64,000 nt of DNA from Microbacterium protaetiae (GTDB lineage Bacteria; Actinomycetota; Actinomycetes; Actinomycetales; Microbacteriaceae). The stretch covers positions 3,286,001-3,350,000 of the forward strand of contig NZ_CP035494.1 in assembly GCF_004135285.1 (NCBI RefSeq), read 5' to 3'. The position numbers were made by a program, and so were the translations under genes. Every line of letters begins with the position of its first letter. Position 1 is the first letter of the stretch. The notes beneath the pieces were generated by a model. That model was not told where the DNA came from. It ran no database searches and saw only the letters and a list, made by a program, of their open reading frames with translations. This document shows positions 56,382 to 64,000 of the stretch, one piece after another.

Positions 56382-56516
56382 TGACCAGCAGTCGCTTGCG
56401 GCCTGACCAGCAGCCGCTTGCGCGTGACCAGCAGTCGCTTGCGCGTGACCAGCAGCCGCTTGCGCCTGACCAGCAACCGCTTGCGCGTGACCAGCAGCCG
56501 CTGGCGGCATGACCAA
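56382..56516. repeat. 21-bp tandem repeat upstream of the XRE gene
   Basis: Units of 21 bp (22 once) start at 56382, 56404, 56425, 56446, 56467 and 56488 with a partial at 56510. Consensus TGACCAGCAGYCGCTTGCGCG. It lies 56 bp before the XRE start, so it may act as a binding array for that regulator or as a variable leader. Confidence 0.85.
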
Positions 56517-56600
56517 CGGGCTTTGCGGGGCTCCGCGCGCCGCCGGGATCTTCGCGGCGCGTGTCTCCTGCTCGGGTCGGGTCTCCCGCGCCTCCCCCGC

Positions 56601-56647
56601 GAACGTTCACCATCTGAACCACTGGGCGGTTCAGATGGTGAGCGTTC
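56601..56647. repeat. Near-perfect 20-bp inverted repeat, long hairpin
   Basis: Arms 56601-56620 and 56628-56647 match with one mismatch (core CACCATCTGAACC / GGTTCAGATGGTG) around a 7-nt loop ACTGGGC. Much longer than ordinary terminators, no T tract. No gene is found between 56517 and 56600; 56648-56815 also holds nothing recognisable. Confidence 0.85.
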
Positions 56648-56815
56648 AGGAAGGTGGACGCGGCGGCCGGATGAGGCGGCCGACAACCGGGGGAAGAGAC
56701 TCAGGCACGTGCCCACTCGACACCGCACCGTGGGGACGGCCTCTTCGCCGTTCGCAGACGTGGCTGCTCGCGCCAGGCCAGAAGTCGTCTTCCCGGACGC
56801 GCTCCTGCTTCGGCG

Positions 56816-56874
56816 TGGACAGGAACGCTAGTGGACAGGAACGCTAGTGGACAGGAACGCTAGTGGACAGGAAC
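56816..56874. repeat. 16-bp tandem repeat, 3.7 units
   Basis: TGGACAGGAACGCTAG repeated exactly at 56816, 56832 and 56848, and partly at 56864. Identical copies, so recent expansion. Lies 104 bp beyond the aroB stop, in a gap with no gene (56875-56977 is empty). Confidence 0.9.
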
Positions 56875-56977
56875 CCTATGTGTGCGGCGGGATCTCGCTC
56901 ACCGGCTGGATCCGCGAGTCACGCACCTGCTCCCGCTCCCGCTTCGGCCGCACGTATCCGCCGCACCGCGACCGCGG

Positions 56978-58060
56978 TCACTCCCCGATCTCCTGGAACG
57001 CCGCGAACAGCAGCGACTCGTCGGGCGCCTGCATGACGGTAGGGCGTGCGATGTCGTCGAGCACGACGAAGCGCAGCATGTCGCCGCGCGCCTTCTTGTC
57101 GCGGCGCATCGTCGACAACAGCGTCTTCCACGCGTTCGCACGGTAGGTCGTGGGCAGCCCCAGCGAGGTGAGGATGTCGCGGTGCCGGTCGACGACGTCG
57201 TCGGAGAGTCGCCCGGCCAGCCGGGAGAGCTCTGCGGCGTACATCATCCCCACACTCACGGCCGCTCCATGACGCCACTGATAGCGCTCGGCATACTCGA
57301 TCGCGTGACCGAGGGTGTGCCCGTAGTTGAGCACCTCGCGCAAGCCCGATTCGCGCAGGTCTTTGCCCACGACGTCTGCCTTCATCCGGATCGCCAGTTC
57401 CACGCAGCGGCTGAACGCCTCCGACCGCGGATCCACGGCGGCTGCGGCATCCTTCTCCACGAGCTCGAGGATCTCGGGGTACCAGATGAACCCGGCCTTG
57501 ACGACTTCGGCGAACCCGGCCACGCGTTCGTTTTCCGACAGCGAATCCAGCAGCTCGAAGTCACACACCACCGCGCGCGGCGGCCAGAACGCACCCACGA
57601 GGTTCTTACCCTCGTTCGTGTTGATCCCCGTCTTGCCGCCGATCCCGGCGTCGACCATCGCCAGCACCGACGTGGGCAGCTGCACGATGTCGACCCCGCG
57701 CAGCCACGTCGCCGCGACGAACCCCGCGAGGTCGGTGACCGCTCCCCCGCCGAATCCGATGACGGCATCGGTGCGCGTGAAGTCAGCCTGTCCCATGATC
57801 TGCCAGCAGAACGCCGCGACCTCAACGCGCTTGCCCGCCTCGGCGTCGGGGATCTCTGCCAACAGCACCTGCCGGTCGGGGCCCGACAACGCGTCGCGCA
57901 GCTGTGAGGCGGCGGTGGCCAGCGCGGGCTGATGCACCACGAGGATCTTGCGCGCCGCGGGCGGCAGCGCCCCTTCCACGGTGTCCAGAAGGATGCCGCG
58001 GCCTACCGTGATGTCGTAGGGCCGGCTTCCCTCGACGCTGATCGTGGTCGTCTCGCTCAT
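56978..58060 (-). CDS. aroB: 3-Dehydroquinate synthase
   Basis: 360 residues. Second step of the shikimate pathway, NAD- and zinc-dependent. FGGGAVTDLAGFVAATWLRGV and PTSVLAMVDAGIGGKTGINT are diagnostic; LNYGHTLGHAIEY has zinc-binding His. Overlaps aroK by 4 bp. Last gene of the operon before the repeat region. Confidence 0.97.
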   Translation of the reverse strand: MSETTTISVEGSRPYDITVGRGILLDTVEGALPPAARKILVVHQPALATAASQLRDALSGPDRQVLLAEIPDAEAGKRVEVAAFCWQIMGQADFTRTDAVIGFGGGAVTDLAGFVAATWLRGVDIVQLPTSVLAMVDAGIGGKTGINTNEGKNLVGAFWPPRAVVCDFELLDSLSENERVAGFAEVVKAGFIWYPEILELVEKDAAAAVDPRSEAFSRCVELAIRMKADVVGKDLRESGLREVLNYGHTLGHAIEYAERYQWRHGAAVSVGMMYAAELSRLAGRLSDDVVDRHRDILTSLGLPTTYRANAWKTLLSTMRRDKKARGDMLRFVVLDDIARPTVMQAPDESLLFAAFQEIGE

Positions 58061-58596
58061 TCCGTTCCCTTCTGTGCATTCTCTGCGTCAGCCCATTGCT
58101 CTTCGACCCAGCCGGCGACGCGATCGACGATGTCGCGGATGTGACCGACAGACGTGTCTATCGTGATGTCAGCCAGCTCGGCATACAGCCGGCCACGTTC
58201 CTCGGCGACGCGCTGCCACGACTGCAGGGCGTCTTCGCCCTGCAGCAGCGGCCGGGTGGTTCCGCGGATGCGACCGGCGACGGTCGCCGGGTCGACGGTC
58301 AGCAGCACGACCGGATGGTGGGTGAGATCGGCCTGAGTGTCCGGGTGGAGCACGGCACCGCCCCCGACCGCGACGATCCCGTCGGTGGCCAGCGCTTCGC
58401 GCACCGCCTCGCGTTCAAGCTCGCGAAAGTGCGGTTCGCCTTGGCTGGCGAAGATCTTCGGGATCGGCCCGTGTGCCCGCGCGATGGCGATGTCGGTATC
58501 GAAGAACGGCGCGTGCAGGGCCTTGGCCGCCTTGCGACCGATCGAGGTCTTGCCCGCCCCCATCGGCCCGATGAGAACGACGGCGGGCCGGGTCAT
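58057..58596 (-). CDS. aroK: Shikimate kinase
   Basis: 179 residues. Phosphorylates shikimate. Walker [23 protein letters not shown] for Mg and substrate, and [11 protein letters not shown]. Overlaps aroB and aroC by 4 bp each. Confidence 0.96.
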   Translation of the reverse strand: MTRPAVVLIGPMGAGKTSIGRKAAKALHAPFFDTDIAIARAHGPIPKIFASQGEPHFRELEREAVREALATDGIVAVGGGAVLHPDTQADLTHHPVVLLTVDPATVAGRIRGTTRPLLQGEDALQSWQRVAEERGRLYAELADITIDTSVGHIRDIVDRVAGWVEEQWADAENAQKGTE

Positions 58597-59825
58597 AGCT
58601 CCTGCAGCGCCACGTCGCCCAGCGACCGGTCGCTGGATGACGCGGTGTGCAGCGCCTCGGGAATGCCCGCAAGGTAGCCGTCGAGGTTGCGTCGCACCTC
58701 GGCGACGCTGTCGCCGCCGAACTTCTCCAAGACCGACTCGGCCAGCACTATCGCGACCATGGCCTCAGCCACGACGCCGGCCGCCGGCACCGCGCAGACA
58801 TCGGAACGCTGGTGATGCGCTCCCGCAGCCTCGCCGGTGGCGACGTCCACCGTGCGCAGCGAGTGCGGAACCGTGGCGATCGGCTTCATGCCCGCGCGCA
58901 CTCGCAGAATCGTGCCCGTCGACATGCCGCCCTCGGTGCCGCCGGCGCGATCGCTGGCCCGGGCGATGCCGCCGTCGGTCGCGAACAACTCGTCGTGCGC
59001 TGCCGAGCCGCGACGGCGGGTGGTCTCGAATCCGTCACCGACTTCGACGCCCTTGATGGCCTGGATGCTCATCAGTGCCTGGGCGAGCCGGCCGTCCAAG
59101 CGGCGGTCCCACTGCACATGCGAGCCCAGCCCAGGCGGGAGTCCGTAGGCGAGCACTTCGACGATGCCGCCCAGCGTGTCGCCGTCCTTGCGTGCGGCAT
59201 CCACCTCTGTCACCATGCGGGCGCTGGTAGCCGCGTCGAAGCAGCGCAGCGGATCAGCATCCAGTGCCGCGACGTCATCGGGCGTAGGCACCGGGGCATC
59301 GACGGGCGTGTGCACCGGGCCGATGGCAAGGGTGTGGCTGACCAGTCGAATGCCGAGCTCAGACAAAAACGCACGGGCGATGGCACCCAGGGCGACGCGA
59401 GCCGCGGTCTCGCGGGCGCTGGCCCGCTCGAGGATCGGCCGAGCCTCATCGAATCCGTACTTCTGCATGCCGACGAGATCGGCGTGACCGGGGCGCGGAC
59501 GGGTCAGCGGCGCGCCGCGCCCGCGTGAGCGATCGGTGAGCTCGACGGGCTCGGCGCTCATCACCTCGGTCCACTTCGGCCACTCGGTGTTGCCGATGCG
59601 CAACGCGATCGGGCTGCCCAGGCTCAACCCGAACCGCACACCCGCCGAGATTGTCAGCTCGTCTTCTTCGAACTTCATCCTCGATCCGCGGCCATAACCG
59701 AGCTTGCGCCGGGCAAGATCTTGCTGGATCGCGGCGCGCGAGACGGGAACGCCGGCGGGCAGTCCCTCCATGAGGGCGACGAGTTCGGGGCCGTGCGATT
59801 CGCCGGCCGTAAGCACGCGGAGCAT
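58593..59825 (-). CDS. aroC: Chorismate synthase
   Basis: 410 residues. Last step to chorismate, FMN-dependent. [47 protein letters not shown], and [18 protein letters not shown] are conserved; the active-site His and Arg segments are intact. Gap to aroE is 30 bp; overlaps aroK. Confidence 0.97.
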   Translation of the reverse strand: MLRVLTAGESHGPELVALMEGLPAGVPVSRAAIQQDLARRKLGYGRGSRMKFEEDELTISAGVRFGLSLGSPIALRIGNTEWPKWTEVMSAEPVELTDRSRGRGAPLTRPRPGHADLVGMQKYGFDEARPILERASARETAARVALGAIARAFLSELGIRLVSHTLAIGPVHTPVDAPVPTPDDVAALDADPLRCFDAATSARMVTEVDAARKDGDTLGGIVEVLAYGLPPGLGSHVQWDRRLDGRLAQALMSIQAIKGVEVGDGFETTRRRGSAAHDELFATDGGIARASDRAGGTEGGMSTGTILRVRAGMKPIATVPHSLRTVDVATGEAAGAHHQRSDVCAVPAAGVVAEAMVAIVLAESVLEKFGGDSVAEVRRNLDGYLAGIPEALHTASSSDRSLGDVALQEL

Positions 59826-59855
59826 TGCTCCAGTCTCCCACGTCGCGCGCGAGGC

Positions 59856-60695
59856 TCAGGCCTCCGTGACGGCTGCGTGCATCGAGGCCAGCACGGTGGC
59901 CTCGGCGGGAAGAGGCTCTTCATCCGAACCGGTGAGGAACACCCGCACCTGCCTCAGCGCCTGCTGCACCAGCATCCCGATGCCTGGCACCGCGCGTGCA
60001 CCTCGACACTGCCATGCCTGCGCGAGGGCCGTGGGCCAGTGCCCGTAGACGACGTCATAAAGCAGGCCGCCGTCGGCGGCCAGGGCGTCAGCCACCGATG
60101 GGGAAAGGTCGACCCCGCCGGGCAGCGTGGCGATCGTCAACGCAACGGGCCGGCCGTCGTGCCCGTCAAGGCCGACGGTGTGCACCCGCACGCCCAGGCG
60201 CCGGCCGAGCTCGACGAGCGCCTGTGCAGCCTCGGGGCGACGGGCTGCGACCTCGACCTCGTCCACGCCGAGGATCTCCAGTGCGAGCAGCGCCGAGGTC
60301 GCCGTCGCACCTGACCCCACGATGCGCGCCCGCTCTGCGTGGGGCACCCCCTGATCGGCGATGTCGGCGGCGATCCCGGCCACATCGGTGTTGAAGCCGT
60401 GCGGTCCCCCCTCGGTCAGCAGCAACGTGTTGACCGCACCCGACAGCTCACCGTGCCGGTTTCGGGTGACGGCCGCCTCGAACGCGAGGGCCTTGAGCGG
60501 CATCGTGAGCGACAGGCCGCGCAACGTGCCTCCGAGTGCGGCGAACTCACCGGAGAAGGATGCTTCGCTGACCCGGCGGCGCCCATACGACCAGTCCAGG
60601 CCGAGTTCTCGGTAGGCCGCCGCATGCAGCCGGGGAGACAGACTGTGATCGATGGGATCGCCCCAGACCTCCAGCTCGCGGCCGCCGCTCAGCAT
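59856..60695 (-). CDS. aroE: Shikimate dehydrogenase
   Basis: 279 residues. NADPH-dependent reduction of dehydroshikimate. The N-terminal WGDPIDHSLSPRLHAAAYRELGL, SLTMPLKALAF (catalytic Lys) and NTDVAGI are conserved; the nucleotide-binding loop is IVGSGATATSALLAL. ATG 60695 overlaps the mltG stop; GTG near 60725 is an alternative. The longer open frame is a shadow. Confidence 0.94.
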   Translation of the reverse strand: MLSGGRELEVWGDPIDHSLSPRLHAAAYRELGLDWSYGRRRVSEASFSGEFAALGGTLRGLSLTMPLKALAFEAAVTRNRHGELSGAVNTLLLTEGGPHGFNTDVAGIAADIADQGVPHAERARIVGSGATATSALLALEILGVDEVEVAARRPEAAQALVELGRRLGVRVHTVGLDGHDGRPVALTIATLPGGVDLSPSVADALAADGGLLYDVVYGHWPTALAQAWQCRGARAVPGIGMLVQQALRQVRVFLTGSDEEPLPAEATVLASMHAAVTEA

Positions 60696-62176
60696 CCCGA
60701 GTCCGGGTGATCCGTGCACCACGCCTGCATCTTCTTGATGGCCGCCTGCTGCTGGGCATAGGTCGTGCTGAACACGGTCTCGCCGGTGTCCATGTTCACC
60801 GTGACGAAGTAGAGCCAGGGGCCGTCGGCGGGGTGCATCGCCGCGTCGATAGCGGTGTCTCCGGGATTTGCGATGGGCCCGGCGGGCAGCCCGGCGTGCA
60901 CATATGTGTTCCATGGATTGTCGTCGTCCAGCGCCGCCTGCGACGAGCTGGCGGTGCCGTCGTGCATCTCGCCGTAGCCGTACTGCGCCGTCGAGTCCAT
61001 CTGCAGCTTGCCGAATGTCTCTTGGTTGGACGGATCGAGTCGATTCTCGATCACGCGCGAGACCTTGTAGAAGTCGTCGACCTCGCGCGCCTCGCGTTGG
61101 ATGATCGACGCGATGGTGAGAATGCGCTGCCGGTCGGCCTCGGGCACTCCGGCGTCGTCGAGCGACTGCACGGTGCGATCCACCATCGTCTTGATGATGT
61201 CTTTCGCCGTCGCGTCGGGCGCGAAGGTGTACATCGCCGGGAACAGCCAGCCCTCCAGGCTGTCGGCTTTCACGCCGTAGTCGCTGGGCTTCTTCACCGC
61301 CGCGTCGAAGTCGGCCCGCGGGATCTTCAGGGCGTCGGAGAGGCGGCCGAGAATGTCGTCTTCGGTGAGCCCCTCGGGCAGCAGCGCAGAGTTCTCCTGC
61401 TTGCTCGACGGGTCCAGCAGTGTCTTCAGCGCGGCGGAGGCGGTCATCTCCTGCTGCAGCTTGTACACGCCGGGGTAGAACGTGGGGTTCGCTCCCGACG
61501 AGATGAGCATGTCGTAGAACACCGACGGCGTCTTCGTGACCCCGGCCGCAGCCAGCGACCGGGAGATGACCGCGCCGCTGTCGCCGGACTGGATCGTCAC
61601 GAGCGCCTCGCCGTGCGCGAGGCCTGCCTCGTAGTCCTTCGGCTCCTCCCAGCCCATGATGCTGCGGATCTGCGGCTCGTAAGTGTGCCAGACATACAGT
61701 CCGCCCGCGCCGATGCCGCCGAGCACCACCACCACGATCGCGAGGCCGATGAACCGGCCGCGGCGCTTCTGCCGCTTCGTCTTCTTCTGTGGCACCGCAC
61801 CGAGCGCTTCGGTCGTGGTCTCTCCGGTGAACAGGTCTTCGAGCGCCGGAACGGCATGACCGCGCGGATGATGCGAACGATGATGGCCGGATGCCGCTGG
61901 TCGCGGCGCCTCGTGCGCCGGCACGGCCGGCTGCGCAGCCGGGGCGGGGGTCTGTGCCGAGGGTGCCGGGGTCTGCGCTACGGGCACTGCGGGTATGCCG
62001 GGCGCGGGCACCGCCTGTGTGACCGGCGCCGGCGCGTCACCGGCTGCCGCTGCTTCGCCGGATGCCGCAGCTTCGCGGGCCGCCGCTGCTTCGCGGGCCG
62101 CGAGTTCGCGGGCTTCCCGCCGCGTCAATGGCGTGGTCGGGGTGGATTCACCGTCGGGGGGACGGACTTCGGGCAT
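60689..62176 (-). CDS. mltG: Endolytic transglycosylase MltG
   Basis: 495 residues from ATG 62176. A cytoplasmic Ala/Pro-rich region of about 115 residues, basic segment, one membrane helix (142-163) and the outside YceG domain, which ends growing glycan strands. ASIIQREARE-type catalytic Glu, LQMDSTAQYGYG and LPAGPIANPG fit. In this sequence the frame is continuous with ruvX upstream, making one open frame of 653 codons (60689-62650). A base lost in the C5 run 62197-62201 would explain this. Confidence 0.9.
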   Translation of the reverse strand: MPEVRPPDGESTPTTPLTRREARELAAREAAAAREAAASGEAAAAGDAPAPVTQAVPAPGIPAVPVAQTPAPSAQTPAPAAQPAVPAHEAPRPAASGHHRSHHPRGHAVPALEDLFTGETTTEALGAVPQKKTKRQKRRGRFIGLAIVVVVLGGIGAGGLYVWHTYEPQIRSIMGWEEPKDYEAGLAHGEALVTIQSGDSGAVISRSLAAAGVTKTPSVFYDMLISSGANPTFYPGVYKLQQEMTASAALKTLLDPSSKQENSALLPEGLTEDDILGRLSDALKIPRADFDAAVKKPSDYGVKADSLEGWLFPAMYTFAPDATAKDIIKTMVDRTVQSLDDAGVPEADRQRILTIASIIQREAREVDDFYKVSRVIENRLDPSNQETFGKLQMDSTAQYGYGEMHDGTASSSQAALDDDNPWNTYVHAGLPAGPIANPGDTAIDAAMHPADGPWLYFVTVNMDTGETVFSTTYAQQQAAIKKMQAWCTDHPDSGC

Positions 62177-62177
62177 G

Positions 62178-62650
62178 TCAGGCGGGCTCCTGCGCTGGGG
62201 GACGAGTTCGCCGGCGGGTTGCCCTGTCCGCTTCTCGATGTCGAGTGCGTGTTGCAGAAACACCACCGCGGCGACCTGATCCACCATGCTACGAGATGAA
62301 CGCTGAGTTCTGCCCGATTCCCGCAGCGCGTGGTGTGCGCTGACCGTGCTGAGACGTTCGTCGACCAACCGGACGGGCACATCGGATGCCGCAGCCAGCC
62401 GACCCGCGAACGCGCGCGCATCGGCTGTGGAAGGCGTGTCGTCGCCGCGCAGATTCAGCGGCAGCCCGACGATGATCTCGATCGCCTCGTACTCGGCCGA
62501 AAGCGCCACGATCCGCTCGATCGGCGTGCCCGTGCGCGCGACGGTCTCCAGCGGAACGGCCAGCAGCCCGTCGGGGTCGCTGCGGGCGACCCCGACGCGG
62601 ACCTTTCCGACGTCGACGGCCAATCGCACCCCGCGGAGGGCGTCGGTCAC
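62178..62650 (-). CDS. ruvX: RuvX/YqgF Holliday junction resolvase-like, frame-fused to mltG
   Basis: About 157 residues if corrected. RNase H-like fold: LAVDVGKVRVGVARSD (first Asp), GLPLNLRGDDTPSTADARAF, VRLVDERLSTVSAHHAL. Needed for 16S rRNA 5' maturation in other bacteria. GTG 62650 overlaps alaS by 4 bp. Adding one C in 62197-62201 gives a stop TGA at 62178-62180, one base before mltG ATG; as written, no stop exists. The end coordinate here assumes that correction. Confidence 0.85.
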
Positions 62651-64000
62651 GCGGTCTCCAGAGCCGTTCGCACCCCGCGCAGCGCGTCGGGCAGTGCCGC
62701 GACATCCGTTCCGCCGCCCTGTGCGACGTCGTCGCGCCCGCCGCCACCGCCGCCGAGGATTCCCGCGGCGACCTTGGCGAGAGCACCGGCTCGGGCGCCG
62801 GCGGCGCGTGCCGCCTCGTTCGTGGCGACGACCACGACGGGGCGCCCCTTCACCTCGGCGCCCAGTGCGACCACGGCGGCCTCGGAGCCCAGCCGGTCGC
62901 GCACCTGCAGGGCCAGCGAGCGCGCGTCGTCGCCCGACGCCGCGACCCCGAGCGACTCGGCGACCACACGGAAGGCGCCGATGCGGGCAGCACCGTCGGC
63001 GAGTGTGGGAACGCGGTCGGCAAGTGCGCGCGCCTCGAACGCGGCGATCTTCTTCTCGGCGGCCTTCAGGTTCGCCGACAGCTCGGCCACCCGGGCGGCC
63101 AGCTGATCACGCGGAGTCTTCAGCGCGCTGGTCAGCTGCGATACGAGTGCGCGCTCCGCGGTCAGCTCGCGGAAGGCATCCTGCCCCACGAGCGCCTCGA
63201 CACGACGGTTGGATGCCCCGACCGACGATTCGCCGATGAGGCTTATCACGCCCACTTCGGCGGAGGTGGCCACGTGCGTGCCTCCGCAGAGTTCGCGAGA
63301 CCAGGGCCCACCGATGTCGACCATGCGGACGGTGTCGCCATACTTCTCGCCGAACAGCGCCATGGCGCCCAGTTGCTTGGCTTCGGCCAGCGGCAGCACA
63401 CGCGTGGACACCTCGAGGTTGTCGCGCACGGCGTTGTTGGCGATCTCTTCGATCTCGCTCTTGGTGGCATCAGACAGCGCCTGCCCCCACGAGAAGTCGA
63501 AGCGCAGATACCCGGCGCGGTTCAACGAGCCCGCCTGCGTGGCCGTTCGGCCCAGCGTGTCGCGCAGCGCCGCGTGAACCAGGTGGGTCGCAGAGTGCGC
63601 CTGTGCCGCAGAACGCCGGTTCGCGGCATCCACGACCGTCGTCGCCGGCTGCCCCACGCCCACCTCGCCCTGGGTCACCTCGACGGTGTGGCTGACCAGC
63701 CCCGGCACCGGCCGCTGCACGTCGAGCACGTCGAGCTCGTAGCCCGGTCCGACGATCATGCCCTTGTCGGCGACCTGGCCGCCGCTCTCGGCGTACAGGG
63801 CCGTCTCAGCCAGGATCACTTCGGCGATCTGCCCCTGCACGGCCTGCTGCGCCGGCAGTCCGTCCACGAGAATGCCGAGCACCCGCGACGACGTCTCCAA
63901 GTCGGTATAGCCGGTGAAGACGGTCTCGCCCTGCGCGCGGAACTCGCGATACACGCTCTGGTCGGCGATCGCGCGCTTGCGCGATCGGGCGTCGGCCTTG
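62647..64000 (-). CDS. alaS: Alanyl-tRNA synthetase, C-terminal part
   Basis: The last 450 residues; the N-terminal catalytic domain is beyond the window edge. The editing domain has AQAHSATHLVHAALRDTLG (zinc HxxxH) and the ELCGGTHVATSAEVG cluster; a coiled-coil region (about 300 residues from the end point of the editing domain) and the Gly-rich C-Ala/DHHA1 domain follow. Charges tRNA-Ala. The first gene of the alaS-ruvX-mltG-aro set. Confidence 0.97.
   Translation of the reverse strand, partial: KADARSRKRAIADQSVYREFRAQGETVFTGYTDLETSSRVLGILVDGLPAQQAVQGQIAEVILAETALYAESGGQVADKGMIVGPGYELDVLDVQRPVPGLVSHTVEVTQGEVGVGQPATTVVDAANRRSAAQAHSATHLVHAALRDTLGRTATQAGSLNRAGYLRFDFSWGQALSDATKSEIEEIANNAVRDNLEVSTRVLPLAEAKQLGAMALFGEKYGDTVRMVDIGGPWSRELCGGTHVATSAEVGVISLIGESSVGASNRRVEALVGQDAFRELTAERALVSQLTSALKTPRDQLAARVAELSANLKAAEKKIAAFEARALADRVPTLADGAARIGAFRVVAESLGVAASGDDARSLALQVRDRLGSEAAVVALGAEVKGRPVVVVATNEAARAAGARAGALAKVAAGILGGGGGGRDDVAQGGGTDVAALPDALRGVRTALETA

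Noticed and set aside
56327..56728. Repetitive N-terminal extension of the XRE protein (RKRLLVT units)
   Set aside because: Frame stays open only because of the 21-bp repeat; the helix-turn-helix begins normally after ATG 56326.
56847..57146. Small ORF starting in the 16-bp repeat
   Set aside because: Mostly antisense to aroB and without codon bias or homology.

Overview
The window is a 64 kb stretch of a high-GC actinobacterial chromosome, most like Microbacterium or a close relative in Microbacteriaceae. Support for this comes from an actinobacterial-type integration host factor domain, a PdtaR-like ANTAR regulator, a PriA without ATPase motifs, the TIGR02234/HGxxPAAW membrane genes beside trp genes, and many genes whose -10 hexamer lies exactly 6 nt before the start codon, as expected for leaderless transcripts. 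No rRNA, CRISPR array, insertion sequence or prophage is visible. Almost everything lies on the minus strand in long, tightly overlapping operons.

Layout. 1-2742: SGNH hydrolase (cut by the window edge), a lipoprotein, a small membrane protein and a phosphoribosyltransferase. 2768-8756: DUF885 peptidase, polA, a hotdog thioesterase, a heptad-repeat coiled-coil protein and PdtaR. 8808-9687: tRNA-Leu(CAA) followed by two tandem-repeat arrays. 9678-18461: LtrA-like membrane protein, pyk, gltD, gltB. 18545-26232: lgt, trpA, trpB, trpC, two small membrane genes, hisI, hisF, hisG, hisE, rpe. trpE, expected between hisI and the membrane gene, is absent. 26246-33899: rsmB-like, fmt, priA, metK, rpoZ, an mIHF-guanylate kinase fusion, pyrF. 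33896-41660: carB, carA, a small membrane gene, pyrC, pyrB, pyrR, a complete UMP operon with a PyrR-type leader hairpin.

41774-48535 is the most accessory part: an operon of four envelope genes (secreted I36-like protein, lipoprotein, peptidoglycan-binding adaptor, MacB-like ABC transporter), a VapBC toxin-antitoxin pair with a perfect inverted repeat over its promoter, and an MBL-fold/Rieske protein. 48611-51895 is a SWIM-SNF2 helicase. 51937-62650 is the conserved nusB-efp-aroQ-aroB-aroK-aroC-aroE-mltG-ruvX-alaS neighbourhood, interrupted twice: by a TetR/MFS efflux pair between efp and aroQ, and by an XRE regulator with four repetitive elements between aroQ and aroB. mltG and ruvX are fused in one frame, probably by loss of one base in a C run.

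The housekeeping genes link nitrogen assimilation (gltBD), histidine, tryptophan, shikimate and pyrimidine synthesis. The novel material lies in the I36/ABC cassette, the structured repeat arrays (21-bp and 71/72-bp periods recur at separate loci) and the duplicated aroQ promoter.
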